Below, one piece after another: positions 7,241 through 15,665 of a stretch of DNA of 64,000 nucleotides (the first letter of the stretch is position 1; each line of letters starts with the position of its first letter). Source of the DNA: Thermoanaerobaculia bacterium (GTDB taxonomy: Bacteria > Acidobacteriota > Thermoanaerobaculia > Gp7-AA8). The notes beneath the pieces were generated by a model. The model saw nothing but the letters and a program-made list of their open reading frames with translations. It made no database searches and was not told the DNA's origin. Position numbers and translations under genes: made by a program. The stretch lies in contig JADGNZ010000006.1 of assembly GCA_017883205.1 (NCBI GenBank), positions 62,001-126,000 of the forward strand, given 5' to 3'.

Positions 7241-9964
7241 CTATCCGCTTGCCTGCTGCTCGAGAAGCCTTGCGGACGACAGAAGTCGCGGCGTCTCTCG
7301 CGAACCGGAATCGCGCAACTCCGTCCGTATGAACGACTCCACTTCGTCCTGCGGCAGCGGCCGGCTGAAGTGGAAGCCCTGCATCTGATCGCACGCGTTG
7401 AGCTTCAGAAACGCCCACTGCTCATCGGTCTCGACGCCCTCGGCGATGACCGAAAGCCCCAGCGTGTGAGCCAGTTTGATTACGTACGACACGATCGCGG
7501 CTGTCGATTCGTCCGTGGTGACGTCGCGTGTGAAGACCCGGTCGATCTTCACCGTGTCGATGGGGAAGCGTTTCAGGTAGACGAGCGAGGACTGGCCGGT
7601 GCCGAAGTCGTCGATGGCGATTCGAATTCCGATATCTTTCAAGTCGCGCATGGCATTCATCGTGGTCTCGATGTTCTGCACGGCCACCGTTTCCGTGATC
7701 TCAAACTCCAGCATGGCCGGATCACAGTCATATTCTTCAATGATGCCGGCTACGACTCGGGCAAAGCTGAGCTGCTGAAACTGCGGTGCGGAGATGTTCA
7801 CGCCGATCCGCACCGGCGGGAGGCCGGCCTGCCGCCAGGCTCGAAGGTCGCGGCAGACACGCTGTAGTACGAATTCGCCGATCGGGATGATCAGCCCGGT
7901 CTCTTCCGCAAGACCGATGAAGTCGCCCGGCTGCACCATGCCTCGCGTCGGATGGTTCCACCGAACCAGCGCTTCCATCGAGACCATCCTGGTCCGTGTT
8001 CGGTTGAAGATCGGTTGATAGTGAACCACCAGCTCGTCGCGCTCCAGGGCGTGATGAAGGCTCTGTTCGAGGGCCAGACGGCGGCCGTAGCGATCGTTCA
8101 TGCTGGCGGTGAACATCTGTGCCTGATTGCGTCCCAACTCCTTGGCCCGGTACATGGCACTGTCGGCGGACTTGAGCAGCATCTCGACGTCATCGCCATC
8201 CGAAGGGAAAACACTGATGCCGATCGAGGCTGTGACGTAGAGCTCATGACCCTGGATGGAGAATGGATGCGCGAGCGACTGGAGGATCTGTCTGGCCATG
8301 CTGGCGATGTCCTCGCCGCTCGTTGTGCCGGTCACCAGGATCGTGAACTCGTCACCGCTGAGACGCGCGATCGTGTCGGAGGCATGCGCACCCGTCTGAA
8401 GGCGCTTTGCCACTTCCGTAAGCAAGGCGTCGCCGAGCGAGTGACCAAGCCCGTCGTTGACCAGCTTGAAGTGATCGAGGTCGAGATACATGACCGCCAT
8501 TCCCCGGTCGTCGCGGCGCGCCTGAGTGATGGCGTGATTGACTCGATCGCGAAACAGCAGGCGGTTCGGAAGTCCGGTCAGCGCGTCGTAGTAAGCCTGA
8601 TACTCCAGCCGCTTCTCCGTCGTCTTTCGCTCGGTGACGTCCTGGTAATTCAGAACGATGGAGCCGACGCTCTGGTCCTGCAGCATGTTCTGCGAGAAGG
8701 CCTCGATCCAGATCCAGGTGCCGTTCTTGTGCAGGAAGCGAAGCTCGGCCTGCGACTCCCGCAACGTGCCGGTGGCGAGGCCCTGCAGCGCCTTCCGCAT
8801 CCGCGTCTGCTCGCTCGGGTGCACGTAGGCGAGAAAGCTCGTGCCCAGCAGATTCTCTTCGTTGTAGCCGAGCAGCCGTTCGGTGCACGCGCCTGCATAG
8901 GTGAAGGCCAGATCGGCGTCGAGGAGTGCCACACCGCTCCAGCTCTTCTCTACCAGCGCGCGGAACAACTGCTCGCGGGTCTCCAGCGCAAACTGCGCCT
9001 GCTTGCGCTCCGAGATGTCGCGCAGGAACGCGGTGAAAGTCTGATCGTTTCCCGTTCCGACCGATTCGATCGCCATCTCGATCGGGAACAACTCACCGTT
9101 GAGACGCCGGCCCGTCGTTTCGATTCGTCCTTCGACACGCGGAGCGGCCGTGTTGAGGAGGATGGCATCGAAGATCTCGCTCATCGGCGGAGCGAGAACT
9201 TCGCGCGGGAGCGGATGTCCGACAACGTCGCGTGCCGCCAATCCGAATATCCACTCCGCTTGCGGATTCCATTCGATCACGATACCGCGGAGGTCGATGC
9301 TGATGACCGCGTCAAGACTCGAAGTGATGAGCTGTTTCAGGCGCGACTCCGATTTGCGCAAAGCCTCTTCGGTATGGGCCCGCTCCACCGCTTCCCCCAG
9401 CAGGCTGGCTGTTGATTTCAGAAAGGCGAGCTCGTAATCGCGAAAGGTTCTCGGCCGGCTGGAGTACGTGACGAGGACGCCGAAGATGCCGGATGCGGCA
9501 GGAATCACGACACCGGCCCCGGCGCGTACACCGTGAAAACTCCGGAGATGGGCTGTTTGAAAACGAGTCTCGTCCTGTGAATCGCCGAACGTCACGGGTG
9601 CGGCGGCAACGGACACGTAACTGGCGATCGATTCGTTCTCCTGGCAATCGTGATCGCATTGAAGAAACGTCGCATTCGACCCGATCGATGAGCGCAGGAC
9701 GACCAAGCCCGCTGCACTGATCTCGAGCACGCGCGCATGCTCGACGCCGAGCGTGATCTCCACGAGCGCACACGCTTGCCCGAGAAGAATCATCGGGTCG
9801 ACACCAGTCAGTGCGGCCTGACCCAGTTCCGCGACCGCCGTCTCCTGACGGTTCCGCGCCTCGATCTCGCCGCGGAGATACTCCAGCTCGTCAGGCGGGG
9901 GAGCGCTGCTGGTGCGCACGAGGAGACGGATCGGAGCGGGAACATCAGACATCGTAGCGTCCAT
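7241..9964 (-). CDS. GAF-PAS-PAS-GGDEF-EAL cyclic-di-GMP signalling protein
   Basis: A 907-aa soluble sensor with both synthase and phosphodiesterase domains for cyclic di-GMP. In order: GAF (about 45-200), PAS (about 210-325), PAS with PAC (about 335-455), GGDEF (about 465-625) and EAL (about 640-895). The diguanylate cyclase signature reads RLSGDEF, a variant that can be active, and the RxxD inhibitory site is replaced by HASD, so product inhibition is probably absent. The EAL domain keeps EALVRW, GVNIS, FEITE, DDFGTG, VKID and AEGVE, so phosphodiesterase activity is expected. No transmembrane helix is visible, implying a cytoplasmic input. Two ATGs lie close together (9964 and 9952). The neighbouring giant surface proteins make a role in attachment plausible, but this is inference. 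Confidence 0.93.
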   Translation of the reverse strand: MDATMSDVPAPIRLLVRTSSAPPPDELEYLRGEIEARNRQETAVAELGQAALTGVDPMILLGQACALVEITLGVEHARVLEISAAGLVVLRSSIGSNATFLQCDHDCQENESIASYVSVAAAPVTFGDSQDETRFQTAHLRSFHGVRAGAGVVIPAASGIFGVLVTYSSRPRTFRDYELAFLKSTASLLGEAVERAHTEEALRKSESRLKQLITSSLDAVISIDLRGIVIEWNPQAEWIFGLAARDVVGHPLPREVLAPPMSEIFDAILLNTAAPRVEGRIETTGRRLNGELFPIEMAIESVGTGNDQTFTAFLRDISERKQAQFALETREQLFRALVEKSWSGVALLDADLAFTYAGACTERLLGYNEENLLGTSFLAYVHPSEQTRMRKALQGLATGTLRESQAELRFLHKNGTWIWIEAFSQNMLQDQSVGSIVLNYQDVTERKTTEKRLEYQAYYDALTGLPNRLLFRDRVNHAITQARRDDRGMAVMYLDLDHFKLVNDGLGHSLGDALLTEVAKRLQTGAHASDTIARLSGDEFTILVTGTTSGEDIASMARQILQSLAHPFSIQGHELYVTASIGISVFPSDGDDVEMLLKSADSAMYRAKELGRNQAQMFTASMNDRYGRRLALEQSLHHALERDELVVHYQPIFNRTRTRMVSMEALVRWNHPTRGMVQPGDFIGLAEETGLIIPIGEFVLQRVCRDLRAWRQAGLPPVRIGVNISAPQFQQLSFARVVAGIIEEYDCDPAMLEFEITETVAVQNIETTMNAMRDLKDIGIRIAIDDFGTGQSSLVYLKRFPIDTVKIDRVFTRDVTTDESTAAIVSYVIKLAHTLGLSVIAEGVETDEQWAFLKLNACDQMQGFHFSRPLPQDEVESFIRTELRDSGSRETPRLLSSARLLEQQASG

Positions 9965-10093
9965 GAACAGGTCAGCGCCCTCCGCGGCCTACGCCGCTTC
10001 CATCGCCGGAGGCTATATTCGATGAAGAAATATGGCGCACGACATACTCAGCTATCTCTGCTACTGCCAATTGCGCGCCAATCAAGAAAAACT

Positions 10094-10180
10094 GATCCGC
10101 AGATTACGCAGATAGACGCAGATGTAAGGTCATTACGATCTGCGTCTCATCTGCGTCTCATCTGCGTCATCTGCGGATCA
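10094..10180. repeat. ATCTGCG-type inverted repeat cluster
   Basis: The left arm (10094-10123, GATCCGCAGATTACGCAGAT then AGACGCAGAT) is complementary to the right arm (10138-10179), which holds four near-copies of ATCTGCGTC and ends in CTGCGGATC. The right end runs into the stop codon of the adjacent minus-strand gene. This large dyad is typical of dispersed intergenic repeats and could also fold as a terminator. Confidence 0.75.
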
Positions 10181-11173
10181 AGTCTGCATCGCCTTACGCA
10201 GCGCTTCCTCGAACGCTTCGAGGTCGTCGGGCAGAAGCGCCACCGCGTCGATCGTCTTTCGAACGCCGGCCAGACCCGTCGCGATCGCGGGGGCATCGAG
10301 GCGGATGAGCAGGCGAGGCTCGGCGAGTAGCGCGACTTTCAGCACGCCTTTGCGTTTCCAATCCGACTCGGAGCGAATGGGCTCGATCGCGGTGATGGCG
10401 CTCAGTGGGATCGAGATGCTCCAACGGAATCCGAAGCGCACGTGCAGCGACTCTTCATCGATGGTGATCGGACGTAACCGCATGGCGTGATAGTCGCCGA
10501 GGAGCCAGATCGCGCCGTAGAGATCGAGGAGAGTCACGACCCAGGCGGTGCGGACCGACCATGTCTGAATCAGCAAGTGAACGCCGATCGACTCGGCGGC
10601 CAGGAGCACGAAGATGCAGATGAGTACCGTGTCCCAGCCGCTGCGTTTGTAGATGCTGAATCCGGGCGCAGCCGGTTTTTTCCAGCAGAAGAGGCCGTAA
10701 TAGAACGAGCTGACTTCGAGCGCGACGAACCCTGCGACGGCGCCGTCACCGAACAACTGGCGCGTGGCCTGCGCGATCCGCGTCGGAACGTCGCCATCTT
10801 CGGCTGCCGCGCTGCGAGCGCGCATCAGCCGGCGCGCCACCATCCACAGAGTCACGAGATCGAGCGGCGCTGCGACGTAGCCGAGTTGCTGGGCGAAATG
10901 ATGTTGCCCGGCCGGCACGATGCGCGAGGCCACGCCGACCGCGATCACGAACAGAGGGATCAGCGTCAACGGCCGCATGATGCCGGTGCGCACGAAAAGG
11001 AACCAATAGATCAGCGGAATCGAAATGCCGAGGTCGAAGGTGAGACCCCAGGCCAGAACGTCGGGATGCGCCGCGTACACCTGCGATCGCACCAGCAGGA
11101 TCGCGATCGCGGCGTACGCAATTGCGCCCACGCCGAAGAGGCGGAGCGGATTTGCGGAGTGAGCGCGATCCAT
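10178..11173 (-). CDS. Hypothetical membrane protein
   Basis: A 331-aa protein with about six or seven hydrophobic segments in residues 10-230 (for example LFGVGAIAYAAIAILL, IPLIYWFLFV, LIPLFVIAVGVAS, TVLICIFVLLAAESIGVHLL), followed by a soluble beta-rich C-terminal part (about 240-325: LRPITIDEESLHVRFGFRWSI ...) resembling a PH-like domain of bacterial membrane proteins. I do not recognise the family. The ATG is the first in frame. Repeat dyads flank both ends of the gene. Confidence 0.7.
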   Translation of the reverse strand: MDRAHSANPLRLFGVGAIAYAAIAILLVRSQVYAAHPDVLAWGLTFDLGISIPLIYWFLFVRTGIMRPLTLIPLFVIAVGVASRIVPAGQHHFAQQLGYVAAPLDLVTLWMVARRLMRARSAAAEDGDVPTRIAQATRQLFGDGAVAGFVALEVSSFYYGLFCWKKPAAPGFSIYKRSGWDTVLICIFVLLAAESIGVHLLIQTWSVRTAWVVTLLDLYGAIWLLGDYHAMRLRPITIDEESLHVRFGFRWSISIPLSAITAIEPIRSESDWKRKGVLKVALLAEPRLLIRLDAPAIATGLAGVRKTIDAVALLPDDLEAFEEALRKAMQT

Positions 11174-11212
11174 GTTGCTTCATTCTACGTTGCGCAGAAG
11201 GTTGGGTTCTGG

Positions 11213-11357
11213 ACAGCAGAGATCAGAGACAGACAGAGATCAGAGATAGACAGAGATCAGAGACAGCTCGAGTCTCTGATCTCTGATCGCTCTCCAATCT
11301 CCGAACGACGCGTCCCTTGCTCCTGATCTCTTGTCTCTGTTGTCTCTGATCTCTGCC
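11213..11357. repeat. CAGAGATC repeat cluster with inverted copies
   Basis: Direct copies of CAGAGATCAGAGA (11217-11264) are followed by inverted copies (TCTCTGATCTCTG at about 11273-11286 and 11342-11355). The cluster lies between the membrane protein start and the end of the S9 peptidase gene, and could form a long stem. Confidence 0.75.
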
Positions 11358-13262
11358 TCACAGATGCTTGTCGAACCATCCAAGCAGCCGCTGCGCGACG
11401 TCGCGCTGATGTTCCTTCTTCGCGAAGCGGTGCCCTTCGTCGGGATAGACGACGAGTTGTGTTTCCACGCCGAGGGTTTTGAGGGCGTGCCAGAACTCGA
11501 ATGATTGCGGCGCGGGACATTCGCCGTCGCGCTCGCCGACCACTACCAGCGTCGGCGTCTTCACATTCTTGATGAAGGTCATCGGTGCGCTGCGTGCGTA
11601 GATTGCCGGATCGTCGTAAACAGACGCGCCGAAGTAGGGGATCATCCAGGCGTCGATGTCGTTCTCGCCGTAGTAGCTTTGCCAGTTGGCGAGGCCGGCG
11701 CCTGCCACGGCTGCTTTGAATCGCTGCGTCTGCGTCACGGTCCACATCGTCATGTAGCCGCCGTAGCTCCAGCCCCAGATGCCGAGGCGTGCGGTGTCGA
11801 TGGGGTTGGATGCAGCGGCGGCGTCGACGCCGGACATGACATCGCGAAGATCGCCGTAGCCGAAGTCTTTCACGTTCGCGCGCGTGAACGCTTCGCCCTG
11901 TCCGTAGCTGCCGCGCGGATTCGGAAAGAAGACGAAGTAGCCGTGGCGCGACAGAAGGGCTGCACGTTGATCGGGCCAGTGCGCGAGCGCTGCGCTGGCC
12001 GGACCGCCGTGGATCCAGACGATCAGCGGATACTTCTTCCCCGCCACAACCTCGGCTGGCGCGAGCAGCCATCCCTGAACGTCGAATTCGTCGCTCTTCC
12101 AGCGGATGGAGCGCGCCTCGCCCCACATTGCGCGCGATGCGATGTTGGTCGACGACACTCGTTTCCATGCGCCGATTGGCCCGGCCCACACGTCGGGAGC
12201 GCTGCGGAAGCCGCTGCGGATGACGGCGAAGGTTACGCCATCGCTGGCCAGCGACGCGCCGATGACATCGTGGCTGGTGACGAGCTCGGGGCCATGCCAG
12301 AGGGTCTCGATCGCTCCGCTGTCGACGTCGAGCCGCGCCAGTGCTGACTCGCCCGCGAGATCTTCACCGAATGTGATCTTGCCCGCTGCCGTCCAGTCGA
12401 TCGATGTGACCGAGGCTTTGAGTCCGGGCGTGACGTTGCGCGCGGCGCCGCCGTTCGCGGGGATCACCATCACGTCGCCGCCGGTCGAGCCTTCATCACT
12501 CATCAGTCCTTCGATGAACGCGATCGACTTGCCGTCAGGCGACCAGCGCGGCTGGGCGATCTGCAGTTGCGGCGTGTAAATCGGCCTCATTGTTGATGAT
12601 GAGACGTCGACGACGTCCAGCGTCGCGGTCCAGTAGTTGTTGTCGCCTGAGCCGGGAGCGGCCATCGTCACGAGGTGGGTGCCGTCGGGAGACCAGTCGA
12701 AGTGGTAGACGTACATATCGGCCGGCGTGACGATGCGCAGCTTCTTCGTCGCCAGCTCGACGATGGCCACGCGTTGTTCGTCGATGTGCTCTTCGATCGG
12801 GCCGACCGCGCGCGACATGGCCACGAGCGGTCCCGCGGCGCGCTTCGCGTTCTCGATAAAGAGGAAGGCGATCGATTTGCCGTCCGGCGAGTATTGCGGC
12901 TCCGCGAGATAGCCCCGCACGCTCGTGACGCGGATTGATGTGCTGCCGACGCGCGTGACGAATATCTGGCGTTGGTTCTTGCCGCCGTCGCTGACGGTGG
13001 TGATCGATCGCGAGTCAGGCGACCATGCTAGGTAATGATCGTCGCCGTCGCCCGGCAGAAGATGAACGTCCATGCCGCCGGTCGTCGCCGTCGTCACACC
13101 GATGCCTTGCACCGACCACGCGACATGGCGTCCGTCCGGTGAGATGGCGACGGCGTTGAACGTCCGGACGCGGTCGAGATCATCGAGGAGTTTGTCATCG
13201 CGCTGCTGTGCGTGCACGAGGGAGGAGGCGAGAAGAACGATGGCAAAGACGATTCGGCGCAT
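11358..13262 (-). CDS. Secreted S9-family (prolyl oligopeptidase-type) serine peptidase
   Basis: About 634 aa. The start at MRRIVFAIVLLASSLVHAQ gives a clean signal peptide; a longer in-frame version would add 56 unlike residues. Residues about 25-390 form WD40-like beta-propeller repeats (SPDGRHVAW, SPDSRSI, SPDGKSIAF, SPDGTHLV), followed by an alpha/beta-hydrolase domain. Catalytic residues visible are Ser in GWSYGGYM (about 498), Asp in GERDGECP (about 579) and His in DEGHRF (about 608). These fit dipeptidyl-aminopeptidase/acylaminoacyl-peptidase enzymes that degrade peptides in the periplasm or outside the cell. A TATCCT box lies 7 nt before the ATG with no Shine-Dalgarno sequence, suggesting a leaderless transcript. 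Confidence 0.93.
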   Translation of the reverse strand: MRRIVFAIVLLASSLVHAQQRDDKLLDDLDRVRTFNAVAISPDGRHVAWSVQGIGVTTATTGGMDVHLLPGDGDDHYLAWSPDSRSITTVSDGGKNQRQIFVTRVGSTSIRVTSVRGYLAEPQYSPDGKSIAFLFIENAKRAAGPLVAMSRAVGPIEEHIDEQRVAIVELATKKLRIVTPADMYVYHFDWSPDGTHLVTMAAPGSGDNNYWTATLDVVDVSSSTMRPIYTPQLQIAQPRWSPDGKSIAFIEGLMSDEGSTGGDVMVIPANGGAARNVTPGLKASVTSIDWTAAGKITFGEDLAGESALARLDVDSGAIETLWHGPELVTSHDVIGASLASDGVTFAVIRSGFRSAPDVWAGPIGAWKRVSSTNIASRAMWGEARSIRWKSDEFDVQGWLLAPAEVVAGKKYPLIVWIHGGPASAALAHWPDQRAALLSRHGYFVFFPNPRGSYGQGEAFTRANVKDFGYGDLRDVMSGVDAAAASNPIDTARLGIWGWSYGGYMTMWTVTQTQRFKAAVAGAGLANWQSYYGENDIDAWMIPYFGASVYDDPAIYARSAPMTFIKNVKTPTLVVVGERDGECPAPQSFEFWHALKTLGVETQLVVYPDEGHRFAKKEHQRDVAQRLLGWFDKHL

Positions 13263-13494
13263 GAGATGAAGGATAGCAATGTTGGAAAGCGTGCCGCTCT
13301 GCGTACTTGAGGACCGGGAGTATCGCGGGAACGTAGACGGGATCCGAGCAGCGTAACGTTGATTCTCCGGATGCGTCCGCCCAACCATCTCCGTGATGAC
13401 GCAGAACAAGTCCCGGCACGCCCTGGTCACCTGACTGTTCGCGTGAACAGACCCCGCTGATGGCCCTGATACGTCGGGTCATGGCGAGGACGAG

Positions 13495-13787
13495 TTGAGT
13501 GTTGACGCTGAGCCGCTGACTGCTGGTGCCGAGCCATTGACTGCTGGCGCTGAACCAATGACTGCTGGCGCTGAACCAATGACTGCTGACGCTGAGCCAA
13601 TGACTGCTGACGCTGAGCAGTTGACTGCTGACGCCGAGCAGTTGACTGCTGGCGCTGAGCAGTTGACTACTGACGTTGAGCAGTTGATGGTAGACGCTGA
13701 CCAGTTGACTGGTGACGTCGAGCAGTTGACTGCTGACGTTGAGCAGTTGATGGTAGACGCTGACCAGTTGACTGGTGACGCCAGCAG
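13495..13787. repeat. 21-bp tandem repeat array (14 units)
   Basis: Fourteen consecutive units of 21 bp (the last is 20 bp) with core TTGACTGCTGACGCTGAG plus CAG or CCA. Two units (TTGATGGTAGACGCTGAC core) recur as a pair, showing higher-order duplication. Because 21 is a multiple of three, open frames run through on both strands and encode 7-residue repeats (AEQLTAD), but none has a convincing start or context. The rest of the gap from 13263 to 13886 shows no gene. Confidence 0.9.
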
Positions 13788-13886
13788 TCGGGTGATGACG
13801 CGCACCGATTAGACAGTTGTCGCCACCGATTCGAGCAATCGTGGAATCAGTGCAACCTTCGCCTCTTCCCACACGAAGGATCGCGA

Positions 13887-13999
13887 CTTTCAAAATGGGG
13901 TCAGGTCTGAAGTTGAAAGTGACGAGAGTTTGAGTGGCTCAGAAACAGCGTTCGTCCGTTGTCACTTTCAACTTCAGACCTGACCCCACTTTGAAAGCG
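13887..13999. repeat. REP-like inverted repeat 1
   Basis: The left arm, 13887-13923 (ACTTTCAAAATGGGGTCAGG...), is complementary to the right arm, 13961-13998 (GTCACTTTCAACTTCAGACC...), with about 38 nt between. It has the same core as the other two blocks of this locus. Confidence 0.85.
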
Positions 14000-14003
14000 A
14001 TGG

Positions 14004-14176
14004 TTAGAGCTCGTCCTCGCTCGGCGTGGATTGGAGCTGATCATCGGTGGCGGCCACGCACGCCGCGAACTCAGGATCGGCGTTTGATCGACAGATGCTC
14101 GCTCTGATGATGTGTCCGGCTCCCTGGCTCGTGATTCCGAGGAGGCGGCCGATCTGAGCGTGGCTGGCGTTCGTAC
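14004..14176 (-). pseudogene. Duplicated 3' fragment of the RAYT gene
   Basis: This segment encodes, in the same frame, the last about 57 residues of the adjacent transposase (TNASHAQIGRLLGITSQGAG ... STPSEDEL) with about a dozen base changes. It stops matching at GCGTTCGTAC, exactly where a REP palindrome begins. It has no start codon of its own from the parent gene and is read as a truncated duplicate. The open frame extending to 14252 runs into the palindrome and is not a natural protein. Confidence 0.85.
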
Positions 14177-14178
14177 CG

Positions 14179-14258
14179 ACTTTCAAAATGGGGTCAGGTC
14201 TGAAGTTGAAAGTGACAACGTTCGTCACTTTCAACTTCAGACCTGACCCCACTCTGAA
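14179..14258. repeat. REP-like inverted repeat 2
   Basis: A compact palindrome with the left arm from GACTTTCAAAATGGGGTCAG and the right arm ending in CTGACCCCACTCTGAAAG, about 8 nt apart. It sits between the truncated and intact transposase tails. Confidence 0.85.
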
Positions 14259-14266
14259 AGCGATGG

Positions 14267-15241
14267 TTAGAGCTCGTCCTCGCTGGGCGTGGATTGGAGC
14301 GGATCATCGGTGGCGGCCACGCGCGCCGCGAACTCAGGATCGGCGTTTGATCGGCAAATGCTTGCTTTGATGACGTGTCCGGCGCCCTGGCTCGTGATTC
14401 CGAGCAGGCGGCCGATCTGAGCGTGGCTGGCGTTCGTACGGCGCTCGGCGAGCAGAGCGAACAGGAATCGAGCGTCGGTGCCGCGCTTCGGAGGCCAATG
14501 CCCCAACCCGAATGCTGCCGTGACGGTCGCCCTCACTGAGTCGATCGTCGTCGTGCGAAACCTCCTTTGGTCGCGCAGATGCTCAGAACTGCATTCCTGC
14601 CGCGCGATTGTCTGCTCGATCCACTGCAGAAACTTGCTTCCGCCAAGGAATGTCTGCGCGCGAAGGTTCTCCCACGGCGAGGCATCACGCCCGATGGCCG
14701 CAGCGACGAACTCCCGATATCCGTGCGTGGCAGCGTTCCAATCGCCGTCGTTGAAGATGTCGAGGATCGGTCCTGGATCGAGCCATATGGGGACCGCGGC
14801 AAGACCAGCGGTCGCGCGATAGCTGCTCCAGCGCCATTCGCCCGGCGTCTCGACGATGCGAGCACGTACCGGATTGAGGACGACGTAGCGCGCCACCTCG
14901 GCGAGATACGTCTCGCTGTCGACGAGATGACTCTTGAACCGTCCCTGAAAGAGATGCCCGACGCGTCGATGACGCGTGTTGAAGGACGACGCATAGTCGC
15001 CGTCGAGATCCTTCATCCCCTGCGAGAGATTCGTCTCGGGGGTACGGAAGAGCAAGTGATAGTGATTCGACATGAGCACATACGCGAGCAACCGCCAGCG
15101 GTACTCCGCGATCGTTTCCCCGAGAAGATGCAGGAAGCGATGGCGGTCGGAATCATCGATGTAGATTGACCGCTGCTCGACACCTCGATTCGTGACGTGC
15201 CACAGCGCACCGGGATATTCCAGTCGGAGAGGACGTGACAT
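14267..15241 (-). CDS. REP-associated tyrosine transposase (RAYT, Y1/IS200-like)
   Basis: About 324 aa, starting at MSRPLRLEYPGALWHVTNRG, the usual RAYT start; a further 6 residues upstream are possible. It has the HUH-type metal motif in MSNHYHLLFRTP (about 62-73), GHLFQGRFKSHLV, and the tyrosine region RYVVLNPVRA (about 117-126). The C-terminal part (about 270-324) carries an HTH-like segment (ASHAQIGRLLGITSQGAGHV) that probably binds DNA. The family moves or maintains REP sequences with a single-strand mechanism. It is flanked by matching palindromes and its 3' end is duplicated next to it. The frame is intact, so the enzyme may be active. Confidence 0.93.
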   Translation of the reverse strand: MSRPLRLEYPGALWHVTNRGVEQRSIYIDDSDRHRFLHLLGETIAEYRWRLLAYVLMSNHYHLLFRTPETNLSQGMKDLDGDYASSFNTRHRRVGHLFQGRFKSHLVDSETYLAEVARYVVLNPVRARIVETPGEWRWSSYRATAGLAAVPIWLDPGPILDIFNDGDWNAATHGYREFVAAAIGRDASPWENLRAQTFLGGSKFLQWIEQTIARQECSSEHLRDQRRFRTTTIDSVRATVTAAFGLGHWPPKRGTDARFLFALLAERRTNASHAQIGRLLGITSQGAGHVIKASICRSNADPEFAARVAATDDPLQSTPSEDEL

Positions 15242-15314
15242 GGTGATAGGGGAGCGCAAGACAGACCGAGGACCGGTCGCGCGTGGGAGAAAGAATCATA
15301 CCGCAATTGCGGCC

Positions 15315-15426
15315 AGCTTTCAAAATGGGGTCAGGTCTGAAGTTGAAAGCGCGACTTTCAACTTCAGACCTGACCCCGTTTTGAAAGCGTCACTTTCAAC
15401 TTCAGACCTGACCCCATTTTGAAAGC
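15315..15426. repeat. REP-like inverted repeat 3 (one and a half copies)
   Basis: One forward arm (AGCTTTCAAAATGGGGTCAG...) is followed by two inverted arms (GACTTTCAACTTCAGACCTG... twice), ending at GAAAGCTGG. The outer ends GCCAGCTTTC and GAAAGCTGGC are perfect complements. It marks the upstream side of the transposase gene. Confidence 0.85.
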
Positions 15427-15436
15427 TGGCACCAGT

Positions 15437-15454
15437 GCGTACCCTCGGGTACGC
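15437..15454. promoter_or_regulatory. Short hairpin in the leader of the first giant gene
   Basis: GCGTACCC-TC-GGGTACGC, a perfect 8-bp dyad about 210 bp before the start codon of the giant surface protein. It could be an operator or an mRNA hairpin. I tested the surrounding 230-bp leader by eye for known riboswitch cores and saw none. Confidence 0.35.
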
Positions 15455-15665
15455 TAGGGTCCACGGGGGTGACAGGTATCACGCTGTGCGGAACGCCTCG
15501 TTTCGGGAGAATCCACCCGAATCAGTCGTAAATAAAAATAGTGAGTCGCCGTGCTAGCTGCTATTATCCGTTTCATTCATGTCGTCCCGGCCATCGGTTG
15601 GGAGCTGCTGCTTCGTCAACTGCTGCGCGATTGATGTCGAGAACTATCTCAAGGAAACTAGCCTT

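Larger units (their letters stand above)
13887..15426. mobile_element. RAYT transposase locus with flanking REP-like palindromes
   Basis: A REP-associated tyrosine transposase gene is flanked by three palindromic blocks (13887-13999, 14179-14258, 15315-15426) that share the core GGGGTCAGGTCTGAAG. The segment between the first two blocks is a second copy of the transposase 3' end, so a 263-bp unit (REP plus gene tail) is directly repeated. This is the expected structure of a RAYT and its cognate REP elements. Confidence 0.85.

Noticed and set aside
13195-13893. Open frames across the 21-bp array encoding 7-residue repeats
   Set aside because: A 21-bp period keeps all frames open automatically; there is no convincing start, signal or neighbour, so I treat it as a non-coding repeat.
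15427-15665. Cyclic-di-GMP riboswitch in the leaders of the giant genes
   Set aside because: I searched by eye for the conserved GEMM core in both leaders and did not find it.
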